A DNA stretch of 20,520 nucleotides, from positions 1-20,520 of IMG/VR virus record IMGVR_UViG_3300021335_001198. One strand, given 5' to 3'. Positions 1 to 5,756 of this stretch are shown one piece after another. The position numbers and the translations under genes are program-made. The stretch is from a virus. How positions within the stretch are numbered: position 1 is the first letter of the stretch; each line of letters starts with the position of its first letter. The notes beneath the pieces were generated by a model, which made no database searches, was not told the origin of the DNA, and saw only the letters and a list, made by a program, of their open reading frames with translations.

Positions 1-10
1 TGTAAGTGGC

Positions 11-496
11 ATGAGTGCAAGCAAAATGAGAGCAGCGGCTGCTGCGGGTGAATTAGAAACATTTGCACAAGGTGTACCAGATAAGAAACTAGCACAAACT
101 ATGTATGATGCTGTACGCAAAGGCATGGGTGTAAAAGATGTAGAACCTGTTGAAGAAGGTGACTTAATACTAGACAAAGGTAGTTTAATTAACTACATTA
201 AAGATATGATTCAAGACTACGTCAACAGAGAAGAAGATGTAGAAAAATTATCAGCACTACTAAAGTATATTGCAGGTAAAGAAATTAAAGCTAAAGGCAA
301 ACGTTATATTGTAACAAAAGAAGATATAAAACAAGCACTAGCAATTATTGAACGTGAACTTTCTAAAGGTGAAGAAAAAGATAAAGAAAAATATGTTAAA
401 GGCATGAAGAAAAACAAAAGCGATTTTAAAAAGCGTTATGGCAAAGATGCAGAAGCAGTAATGTATGCAACAGCAACTAAAATGGCTAAAAAATAA
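11..496 (+). CDS. Conserved phage protein with lysine-rich C-terminal module
   Basis: Function not recognised. The 161-residue product has an alanine-rich N-terminus, an acidic middle (about residues 40-80) and a strongly lysine-rich C-terminal third. The last 35 residues, around the motifs RYGKDAEAVMYATATK and KMAKK, resemble a tail that I recall on many hypothetical proteins of marine T4-like phages; that recollection is untested. No signal peptide or membrane segment is visible. The ATG lies only 10 bases into the window, so a longer upstream start cannot be excluded, although a TAA at 3-5 may end the preceding gene. Its stop overlaps the next start (TAATG), implying translational coupling. 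A basic tail would suit a DNA-contacting or internal head protein, but this is inference. Confidence 0.75.
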   Translation: MSASKMRAAAAAGELETFAQGVPDKKLAQTMYDAVRKGMGVKDVEPVEEGDLILDKGSLINYIKDMIQDYVNREEDVEKLSALLKYIAGKEIKAKGKRYIVTKEDIKQALAIIERELSKGEEKDKEKYVKGMKKNKSDFKKRYGKDAEAVMYATATKMAKK

Positions 497-717
497 TGGA
501 CGAGCTTGAGTACATTAAAAAACTAGCAGGTGTTAACGAGTTTAAAGGATATACTCCTTATCAAGAAAATATATCTGTTACAGGTACTGAAAAGCAACGT
601 ATAGAAAGAGAAAAGAATTTACGTCCAGGTGACGAAGATTGGTTTAAACTTTGGTTTAGTAGACCTTACTGGAAGGGCCAAGAATATCCACCCGGACTTA
701 GGAGTCGTAAAAAATGA
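496..717 (+). CDS. Small conserved phage protein, unknown function
   Basis: A 73-residue protein that I do not recognise. Near its N-terminus it carries the helix-like motif EYIKKLAGVNEF (residues 5-16). The same pattern recurs as IKEAAGV at the start of the next gene and as FAALAGV in the gene at 3518. The rest is aromatic and charged (WFKLWFSRPYW), ending in a basic RSRKK tail. Start and stop are both coupled: TAATG with the gene before and ATGA with the gene after. It is probably translated together with its neighbours. The shared N-terminal motif may be a targeting or assembly tag; that is inference. Confidence 0.7.
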   Translation: MDELEYIKKLAGVNEFKGYTPYQENISVTGTEKQRIEREKNLRPGDEDWFKLWFSRPYWKGQEYPPGLRSRKK

Positions 718-2285
718 GATGGGACGACATTAAAGAAGCAGCAGGCGTTGGCCGTATAACTAAACAAAATCAAACTGCTGATGTTGGTCCCGGTGAGATC
801 AAAAAACAGGCTGCAAAGTTTGGAAACAAAGTTGACAAAGATGGAAGGCCTCCTACACTAAGCAAAAAAATCAAAGGTAAGTCAACTAACGTTATGTTTA
901 ATTTAGGACTTACTGAAAGTGTTGCTATAAAATTTGAACGCACGGACGATTACGATATTTTACATATAAAAGAAAAAGGAAAGAATCGTGTAGAAGTTCG
1001 TGGCAAAAAAGGTTACGAAAGCGGCAATTACGATCCTAAAGACAAATTACATAGACTTTTAGATAGTTTAGGTAAAGCAGCAAACATTTCAGAACTAATG
1101 AATGGCGAAACTGTTGTCTTAAATCCTAAACATCCAGACGGTCCTAAAGCAATAGATAGTGTATCAAACGAAGGTTCTTTAATACCAAATCCTAGCAATA
1201 CTTTCATAACAAAATCAGATACAGCATATGATTTTGTTAAATTAGGTACTAATATGGCTAATTTAAAATCAGTGCCAGCTGGTGGTAATGTTGATGAACC
1301 AGATATAATGGTTGCGCCATATGCTGGTGAAAAAGAAATGAAGTATCTTATGAAACAACTAAAACGCATAGGATATGATGTACAAGATGCACAAGGTTAT
1401 AAAGACGCACACTTTGATGACAAACCTACAGGTGGAGAAGCACCTCCTCAAATTAAAAAGTTCGGGCCTCTTGGAAAAATTAAATTAGACAAATTAAAAA
1501 GTGTACAAAGCGAACGTCAATGGCATAAACTAGGCAGACAGTTAGTAAAAGTTTTAAACGACGATTATGCACCTTTACAAATTGATCGAAAAGGACGCAT
1601 TGTAAACGGACATCATAGATATGATGCACTGCGTTTAACAGGTGCAGAGTATGCTCGTGTACACATGGCAGATGCTGTATTAGAAGATATGTTAGACGAA
1701 AGTTGGCTAGAAGAAAATATTACTAACAGTATAAAATTTGTAAAACCAAAGTTTGATGTAGAATGGGAAGAAGCAACTCGCTATCCAGAGTTTAAGAAAC
1801 TTGGTAAAAAAGAATGGATTAAACTTGCTAAGAAGGGCAAAGCAGTAACTATTAAAAGTGCTAAAGATATTAATAACACAGATGCAGCAGACCCTAACTC
1901 ATTTAAAAGTTTAGATAAAAACAAACAAGCAAGAGCATTAGCACAATTAAAAAGTGGCGATGTTGAAATGCCTATCGTTGCTGTTTACAGTGACGGATAC
2001 AAAGAACTTGTAGGTGGTAACACAAGACTTACTGCAATGATGGCACAGAACAGTAAAGCAACTGTATGGCAGTTCGAAGTGCCAGATGAAGTTGCTGAAC
2101 TTGCAGAAAATTTTGCTGACGGAAAGAAAAAAGGCAAAAGTCGTCCTGGTAGAGTCAAAAAGGCTGGTGCAAGTTGTAAAGGATCGGTAACTAGTTTACG
2201 TAAGAAAGCAAAAAAATACTCAGGTGAGAAAGCGAGGATGTATCATTGGTGCGCAAATATGAAGTCGGGACGGAAGAAAAAATAG
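714..2285 (+). CDS. Protein with two ParB/sulfiredoxin-like domains and a basic tail
   Basis: A 523-residue multidomain protein. Residues 1-12 carry the IKEAAGV helix motif shared with the preceding gene. Around residues 255-320 is a ParB-like nuclease fold: the signature IVNGHHRYDALRL (296-308) matches the G-H-H/R core of that superfamily. A second copy appears around 370-455 with the signature VGGNTRLTAM (433-442). The C-terminus (about 475-523) is a basic module with two cysteines and a histidine (GASCKGS, YHWCANM) of a kind I recall on marine phage proteins. The ParB-like fold is seen in CTPases, nucleases and kinases, so the fold does not fix the activity. It overlaps both neighbours. 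A DNA-contacting virion or packaging role is inference. Confidence 0.75.
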   Translation: MRWDDIKEAAGVGRITKQNQTADVGPGEIKKQAAKFGNKVDKDGRPPTLSKKIKGKSTNVMFNLGLTESVAIKFERTDDYDILHIKEKGKNRVEVRGKKGYESGNYDPKDKLHRLLDSLGKAANISELMNGETVVLNPKHPDGPKAIDSVSNEGSLIPNPSNTFITKSDTAYDFVKLGTNMANLKSVPAGGNVDEPDIMVAPYAGEKEMKYLMKQLKRIGYDVQDAQGYKDAHFDDKPTGGEAPPQIKKFGPLGKIKLDKLKSVQSERQWHKLGRQLVKVLNDDYAPLQIDRKGRIVNGHHRYDALRLTGAEYARVHMADAVLEDMLDESWLEENITNSIKFVKPKFDVEWEEATRYPEFKKLGKKEWIKLAKKGKAVTIKSAKDINNTDAADPNSFKSLDKNKQARALAQLKSGDVEMPIVAVYSDGYKELVGGNTRLTAMMAQNSKATVWQFEVPDEVAELAENFADGKKKGKSRPGRVKKAGASCKGSVTSLRKKAKKYSGEKARMYHWCANMKSGRKKK

Positions 2286-2416
2286 TAGAACTTTATCCAA
2301 GAGATAACACAGATATAAGTCACTATATTAAAAAACTTAAAGAACATGAAGCTCGACGAGCAAGCACAAATGAACGCCAAAACTATTGGAAAACTTATAA
2401 AGAATACTTAAAATGA
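2249..2416 (+). CDS. Small overlapping ORF, 55 residues, unknown
   Basis: This short frame starts at GTG (2249), inside the 3' end of the ParB-like gene but in another frame, and runs 55 codons to a TGA that overlaps the next ATG (ATGA at 2413). A GAGG at 2234-2237 lies upstream of the GTG; TTG at 2246 is an alternative start. The product starts MRKYEVGTEEKIVELYPRD and continues with a charged helix rich in K, E and R. The tight coupling downstream, and the fact that it fills an otherwise empty 127-base gap, are the main arguments that it is real. No function is recognised. Confidence 0.6.
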   Translation: MRKYEVGTEEKIVELYPRDNTDISHYIKKLKEHEARRASTNERQNYWKTYKEYLK

Positions 2417-2649
2417 AGCAAACAGAAATGAAATTTTACACACCTTATGAAACAGCAGGTAGACAACCTGGAATGATCTGGCAGCCTAGAGATTGCACAC
2501 CGGAAGAACAAAAGGAATGGATTAATACAGAAGGAAAGTATTGGGCAGATGTACAAGGAAAACTTATTATAGGTCTTTCTATACTACAAGTTAGTTTGTT
2601 AGGACTTATGTTAAGTTGTATGTTTCTAATACAGCAATTTGTGAGATAG
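2413..2649 (+). CDS. Small single-pass membrane protein
   Basis: A 78-residue protein with a soluble N-terminal half (proline, tryptophan and charged residues, about 1-48) and one hydrophobic segment near the C-terminus (about 51-74, LIIGLSILQV onward), ending FVR. This predicts a C-terminal tail-anchored inner-membrane protein with the N-terminus in the cytoplasm. The start overlaps the preceding small gene (ATGA). There is no lysis-type motif and no catalytic residue set that I recognise. It could be a host-membrane modifier or a spanin- or holin-like accessory, but nothing in the sequence shows that. Confidence 0.7.
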   Translation: MKQTEMKFYTPYETAGRQPGMIWQPRDCTPEEQKEWINTEGKYWADVQGKLIIGLSILQVSLLGLMLSCMFLIQQFVR

Positions 2650-2658
2650 GAAAGAAAA

Positions 2659-2994
2659 ATGAAAATAAGCGAATTACTAGAACAAAAAAGAGATACACAT
2701 TGTTCAGATAAATGTTGTGGAGCAGACGTAAAAAGAGAAGATTGTAAATGTCCACCAGACTGTCCTCACTGTAATTGTAATGCAGAAGACGTTAAAGAAG
2801 ATGCAACAGCAGGAGCAACATCATCAGGTAATATAGCCGCAGTTGTTAATCCAACATATGCACATGCTAAATCTACAAAGAAGGGCAAATACGGAGCGCC
2901 GAAAGCACCACAAGTTAAAAATACAGATGGTACTGCTAAAAATGCATTAGATGTTAAAAATAATATCATGGGCGGCAAACCTATCAAAAGATAA
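2659..2994 (+). CDS. Cysteine-rich small protein, possible virion component
   Basis: A 111-residue protein behind a good AGGAAAG ribosome site. The N-terminus (MKISELLEQ) is followed by eight cysteines within 26 residues (C15, C19, C20, C29, C31, C35, C38, C40) plus H14 and H37, which looks like a metal-binding knot. The rest is low in hydrophobics: an alanine/glycine/serine stretch with ATSSGNIAAVVNP, then a basic region ending GGKPIKR. I recall similar ATSSGNIA and TDGTAKNALD stretches in marine T4-like phage proteins without assigned function. MKISELLE loosely resembles the short T4 capsid-targeting leaders cleaved after Glu; this is only a resemblance. Confidence 0.7.
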   Translation: MKISELLEQKRDTHCSDKCCGADVKREDCKCPPDCPHCNCNAEDVKEDATAGATSSGNIAAVVNPTYAHAKSTKKGKYGAPKAPQVKNTDGTAKNALDVKNNIMGGKPIKR

Positions 2995-2997
2995 ATA
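2990..2997 (+). promoter_or_regulatory. Candidate T4-type late promoter
   Basis: GATAAATA matches seven of eight bases of the T4 late -10 element TATAAATA. It lies 25 bases upstream of the ATG at 3022 and has no -35 element. A GGAG ribosome site follows at 3011-3014. In an AT-rich genome such an octamer can arise by chance, so its position just before a likely late gene is the main support. Confidence 0.4.
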
Positions 2998-3021
2998 GTA
3001 TATAAGATCCGGAGATTATAA

Positions 3022-3513
3022 ATGAACAAAACAGAAATACAAGAAGGTTTAGGCGAACTAGCTGATCGTGCAGAGCGTGATCACGAAGTACAAATGGCTC
3101 GTTCAGACCTTTATAAAATTGCAAAATATGCAATCAAACTACATGACATGCTTAAAGGTGTATCCGAAGAACAAGGCTTAGAAGGTTGGGTTCAATCAAA
3201 AATTACTAAGTCAGCAGATTATATCGGCAGTGTATATCATCATCTAGACTACGAAGAAGCAACAGGTGAGCTAGGTGAAGAAGTTGCAGAAGGAAAATTT
3301 AAATCTGATGCACATCGTAAGGCGGTACATGCTGCAAAAGCAAGTGGCAAGCGTGGTAAAAAGAAACTTCGCAAGACTGAATCAGAATATAAAGATACTT
3401 TACATGCTAAACTAGCTGAGAAAAAAGCAACTGAACAAGCAGTTACTACAAAGAAGATTTCAGCAAAAAATATTAAAGCAAAAAATATAAGTCCAAACAA
3501 AGGCGGAAACTAA
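3022..3513 (+). CDS. Conserved phage protein, helical with lysine-rich tail
   Basis: A 163-residue protein behind GGAG at 3011-3014. Residues 10-78 form a helical region with the motifs LGELADRAERDHEVQ and EEQGLEGWVQSKITKSADYI. I recall close equivalents in marine T4-like phages, where they are attached to different partner sequences. From about residue 91 the protein is almost wholly lysine, alanine and arginine (HRKAVHAAKASGKRGKKKL), ending NKGGN. There are no catalytic motifs and no membrane segments. The combination of a conserved helical module with a histone-like basic tail would fit a head-internal or DNA-associated virion protein; that is inference. Confidence 0.75.
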   Translation: MNKTEIQEGLGELADRAERDHEVQMARSDLYKIAKYAIKLHDMLKGVSEEQGLEGWVQSKITKSADYIGSVYHHLDYEEATGELGEEVAEGKFKSDAHRKAVHAAKASGKRGKKKLRKTESEYKDTLHAKLAEKKATEQAVTTKKISAKNIKAKNISPNKGGN

Positions 3514-3517
3514 GTTA

Positions 3518-4432
3518 ATGGACTTTCATAGACTTCAGCAAAAACTTTTTGAATTGGATCCAACAGATCCAAGAGAAGATTTAGCAAAATTACAGCAAGT
3601 AGCACAAGGTGGTTCGGTGGCATCCGGAACAGTTGAACCAACCAAAGATTACTTACGTGAGAATGCTGAAGTTACAGAAGGTTCGTTGAAAATGGATAGA
3701 GATTATAGTGTAAGTGACTTTGCTGCCCTTGCTGGTGTAAAAACTAACGAAGCAACACCATTAGATGCACTAAAGCACGGTTTTAAAAACTACAACAAAC
3801 TAGATGCTCTTAATACACAAGTTGACGGTAAGAAGCCAAAATCAGATGTTGATCAAATTAAAGATTTAATTAAAGGCAAAGATAAAAAACCAACAGCACA
3901 ACAACCAGCACAACAACCAGCACAAGCACAACCAAGTGCTATGCCTACAAGTGACGAAGGTTACACACTAAAAGCAGGCGATGATATTACGTATGTTAAT
4001 AAAAAAGGTCAAAGACGTACTGCACCAGCAGTTAAAATGTTAAAGAATCTTGATACTAACGGTAAAAATGTAATACAGTTAGAACTAAATGGTGCAACAT
4101 TTGCCATTAGTAGAGATCAAATTATTGCTGTTAACGGTCGTAAATTTACACTCACTGATCCAGCAGCAGGCAAAGGTAAATTAGAAGCACTAGAAGCAAG
4201 AGTAGCATACCTTGAAGGTATTATAGAAACACTTGTAGAAGGTAAAAAAGTTCCAAGTCTAAAACCACGCGATCCAAATGCTCAGTATATGACTGACTTA
4301 CGTAAAAGTGGTGCAATGGGCGCACACAAAGATAAGAAAAAAGATGCTAAAGCAGGTAAAGTAAAGCATAAAGGACAACCATACGAGTCTATCAAAGATG
4401 AACTATACAGACTCTTAGATGCAAAAAAATAA
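3518..4432 (+). CDS. Probable virion-associated protein with PQ-rich linker
   Basis: A 304-residue protein. The N-terminal region starts MDFHRLQQKLFELDPTDPRE, which I recall from marine T4-like phages as an unassigned conserved protein. It contains the FAALAGV motif (68-74) also found near the N-termini of the genes at 496 and 714. A proline/glutamine linker (127-139) is coded by a 12-bp tandem repeat. It is followed by a predicted beta-rich domain (about 146-213), a short heptad coiled coil (222-242, LEALEARVAYLEGIIETL) and a basic tail ending in a short helix, LYRLLDAKK. The modular build suggests a structural or scaffold role. No enzyme signature is present. Confidence 0.75.
   Translation: MDFHRLQQKLFELDPTDPREDLAKLQQVAQGGSVASGTVEPTKDYLRENAEVTEGSLKMDRDYSVSDFAALAGVKTNEATPLDALKHGFKNYNKLDALNTQVDGKKPKSDVDQIKDLIKGKDKKPTAQQPAQQPAQAQPSAMPTSDEGYTLKAGDDITYVNKKGQRRTAPAVKMLKNLDTNGKNVIQLELNGATFAISRDQIIAVNGRKFTLTDPAAGKGKLEALEARVAYLEGIIETLVEGKKVPSLKPRDPNAQYMTDLRKSGAMGAHKDKKKDAKAGKVKHKGQPYESIKDELYRLLDAKK
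3894..3925 (+). repeat. 12-bp tandem repeat coding for PAQQ linker
   Basis: The 12-base unit cagcacaacaac occurs twice in direct tandem (3894-3905, 3906-3917), followed by a partial third copy to 3925. In frame it encodes the AQQP repeats of the linker in the 304-residue protein. Slippage at such a repeat would change linker length in steps of four residues without shifting the frame. Confidence 0.85.
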
Positions 4433-4446
4433 AAGGAAGTGCAATA

Positions 4447-5079
4447 TTGCAACTTATTAAACAAAACGCCAGTTTTAATGAGTCACTTTTACTTACCAAC
4501 CCTATACCCCAACATTTTATAGATACATATAGCCTTAAAGATTTTGATAAAGACGGCTATGAAGTTCCTGCACCTCTAGAACGTGCATACTACGAAGCAC
4601 AAGGTATCAAACTAAATTACGATATACAGTATCATGTAGCACCAGTTATACCTTGGTATATTGATAAAGAAGATGCAGAAGTAGGTCCAGTTCTTGATCA
4701 TTGTATGTTGTTGCAAAGATTTGCTTTTGCAGGAGAAGCAAGAAAACAATTAGAAGATGCAGTATTTAAACGTCCAATATTACAGAAGTTACTAGCAGTA
4801 AAGCCTAAATACGGTATAGATTTTAGTTTAGATTATATCGATCATGGCATTGTAATGGAAGTTATACACATTGAACAAGACTTTGATACACTTGAAGAAG
4901 CAAATAAGGCAAAAGAACAACTTGAACATATCATTGAAAATACCAACTGGTATAAAGGTGCTCACGAGCTTAATGCAAGACGAGCAGAATGGGAAAAACT
5001 ATCTTCCGACGATCAATCAGACTACAAAGCACAGCATTTTGGCTGGCATCGTGCCTTTGATAACATAAAAGTCATTTAA
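4447..5079 (+). CDS. Conserved hypothetical protein, TTG start
   Basis: A 210-residue protein of unknown function. The start is TTG at 4447, chosen because AGGAAG (4434-4439) sits at the right distance and no in-frame ATG precedes the conserved-looking sequence. The product is acidic and aromatic, with no signal peptide, and has a helical stretch around residues 142-165 (DTLEEANKAKEQLEHII). It ends the left-hand gene run: a strong sigma70-type promoter begins four bases after its stop. No catalytic motif is recognised. The weak start codon suggests low expression. Confidence 0.7.
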   Translation: MQLIKQNASFNESLLLTNPIPQHFIDTYSLKDFDKDGYEVPAPLERAYYEAQGIKLNYDIQYHVAPVIPWYIDKEDAEVGPVLDHCMLLQRFAFAGEARKQLEDAVFKRPILQKLLAVKPKYGIDFSLDYIDHGIVMEVIHIEQDFDTLEEANKAKEQLEHIIENTNWYKGAHELNARRAEWEKLSSDDQSDYKAQHFGWHRAFDNIKVI

Positions 5080-5082
5080 CGG

Positions 5083-5111
5083 TTGACACTAATCTAATCA
5101 GATACTATAAT
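5083..5111 (+). promoter_or_regulatory. Consensus sigma70 promoter upstream of dsbA-like gene
   Basis: TTGACA (5083-5088), a 17-base spacer and TATAAT (5106-5111) match the housekeeping consensus exactly. Transcription should begin near 5118, giving a leader of about 20 bases with AGGAGA (5129-5134) before the ATG at 5139. The promoter lies between genes, at the border between the late-looking block and the replication block. Confidence 0.85.
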
Positions 5112-5138
5112 ATATAATAACATTAACAGGAGAATACT

Positions 5139-5399
5139 ATGGGATCTCGTACCTACGGTGCTGACGAAAAGCAAAAATTAGAAAGACTAGTAAGAGAAGG
5201 TGTTACTGTATTACAAGAGATTGAAGATCTTAATACAGGATTAAAAGAAACTGTAAAAGCAGTTGCAGAAGAAATGGACATTAAACCATCTCTAATTAAT
5301 AAAGCAATTAAAATTGCACAAAAACGTGATTGGGAAAGTCATGCAGATGCATATGACGATCTAGAAACACTTATTACTACATTAGGCTATGACAAGTGA
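5139..5399 (+). CDS. dsbA: DsbA-like double-stranded DNA-binding protein
   Basis: An 86-residue, highly charged, helical protein. Its length and layout (charged N-terminus, helical core VLQEIEDLNTGLKETVKAVAEEM, then IKPSLINKAIKIA) match what I recall of T4 DsbA, an 89-residue protein that binds dsDNA near late promoters, and its marine phage relatives. There is no membrane segment and no cysteine, so it is unrelated to the thiol oxidoreductase of the same name. It is the first gene after a perfect sigma70 promoter and has a strong AGGAGA site, so early, high expression is expected. Its stop overlaps the next GTG start. The assignment is by resemblance, not by a defined motif. Confidence 0.6.
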   Translation: MGSRTYGADEKQKLERLVREGVTVLQEIEDLNTGLKETVKAVAEEMDIKPSLINKAIKIAQKRDWESHADAYDDLETLITTLGYDK

Positions 5400-5677
5400 G
5401 AAAAATATACGAGTTTTGGGCCGACAGTTATCGGACTGATCGTATAGCATTTGGATACGAACTATTAAGTTTTGTTTTTACAGTAGCCGCCAGTGCTTCA
5501 TTAGCACTTACCGCAGATGCGCCTGATATGCGTATAGTTTATCCAGGCTTTTTTATAGGTAGTGTTTTTGGAGTACTAGGATATTACAGACGCAAACTAG
5601 CATGGCCAATGATGTTAACAGGTTGGTTTATATTTGTTAACGTACTCGGATTTGGTGTTGCTATGAAATGGTGGTAA
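5396..5677 (+). CDS. Three-helix integral membrane protein
   Basis: A 93-residue protein starting at GTG within the GTGA overlap with the preceding stop. It has three hydrophobic segments, at about 20-40, 47-64 and 70-90, separated by short polar loops with the positive cluster YYRRK (63-67). The N-terminal 18 residues are charged and probably cytoplasmic. I do not recognise the family. Its place between a DNA-binding protein and DNA polymerase gives no clear hint; a role at the host inner membrane is all that can be inferred. Confidence 0.7.
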   Translation: MRKIYEFWADSYRTDRIAFGYELLSFVFTVAASASLALTADAPDMRIVYPGFFIGSVFGVLGYYRRKLAWPMMLTGWFIFVNVLGFGVAMKWW

Positions 5678-5683
5678 TAAATA
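5676..5683 (+). promoter_or_regulatory. Candidate late promoter upstream of gene 43
   Basis: AATAAATA matches seven of eight bases of the T4 late -10 consensus and lies at the stop of the membrane-protein gene, about 75 bases before the polymerase start. There is no good -35. Polymerase is usually an early or middle gene, so chance occurrence in AT-rich DNA is a real alternative. Confidence 0.25.
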
Positions 5684-5690
5684 TTATTAC

Positions 5691-5742
5691 GCTCAAAGAC
5701 GATTGTCGAGCAAGAATGAAGGTTAAGTTGGCCACAAGCAAC
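5691..5742 (+). promoter_or_regulatory. Structured leader of the polymerase gene, possible translational operator
   Basis: Two small hairpins can form between the preceding gene and the gene 43 ribosome site. The first (5691-5711) pairs GCTC with GAGC and GAC with GTC around a GATT loop, with a three-base AAA bulge. The second (5727-5742) pairs GTTG with CAAC around an eight-base loop and directly abuts GAGGAGA (5743-5749), the ribosome site for the ATG at 5757. T4 gp43 represses its own translation by binding a hairpin with an eight-base loop next to its ribosome site, so this second hairpin is a plausible equivalent. The stem is only four pairs. Confidence 0.4.
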
Positions 5743-5756
5743 GAGGAGAAAATTAG

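Noticed and set aside
832-837. TTGACA hexamers within coding regions (also near 7195, 7822, 12558, 14500 and 14784)
   Set aside because: None has a TATAAT-like element 16-18 bases downstream.
1028-1369. Open frame on the minus strand inside the ParB-like gene
   Set aside because: Antisense to a well-supported gene, no ribosome site, and hydrophobic composition typical of the reverse reading of lysine-rich AT-rich coding sequence.
3249-3500. Minus-strand frame giving a Phe/Ser-rich hydrophobic peptide
   Set aside because: Mirror of the lysine- and alanine-rich tail of the gene at 3022; no other minus-strand genes are supported in the window.
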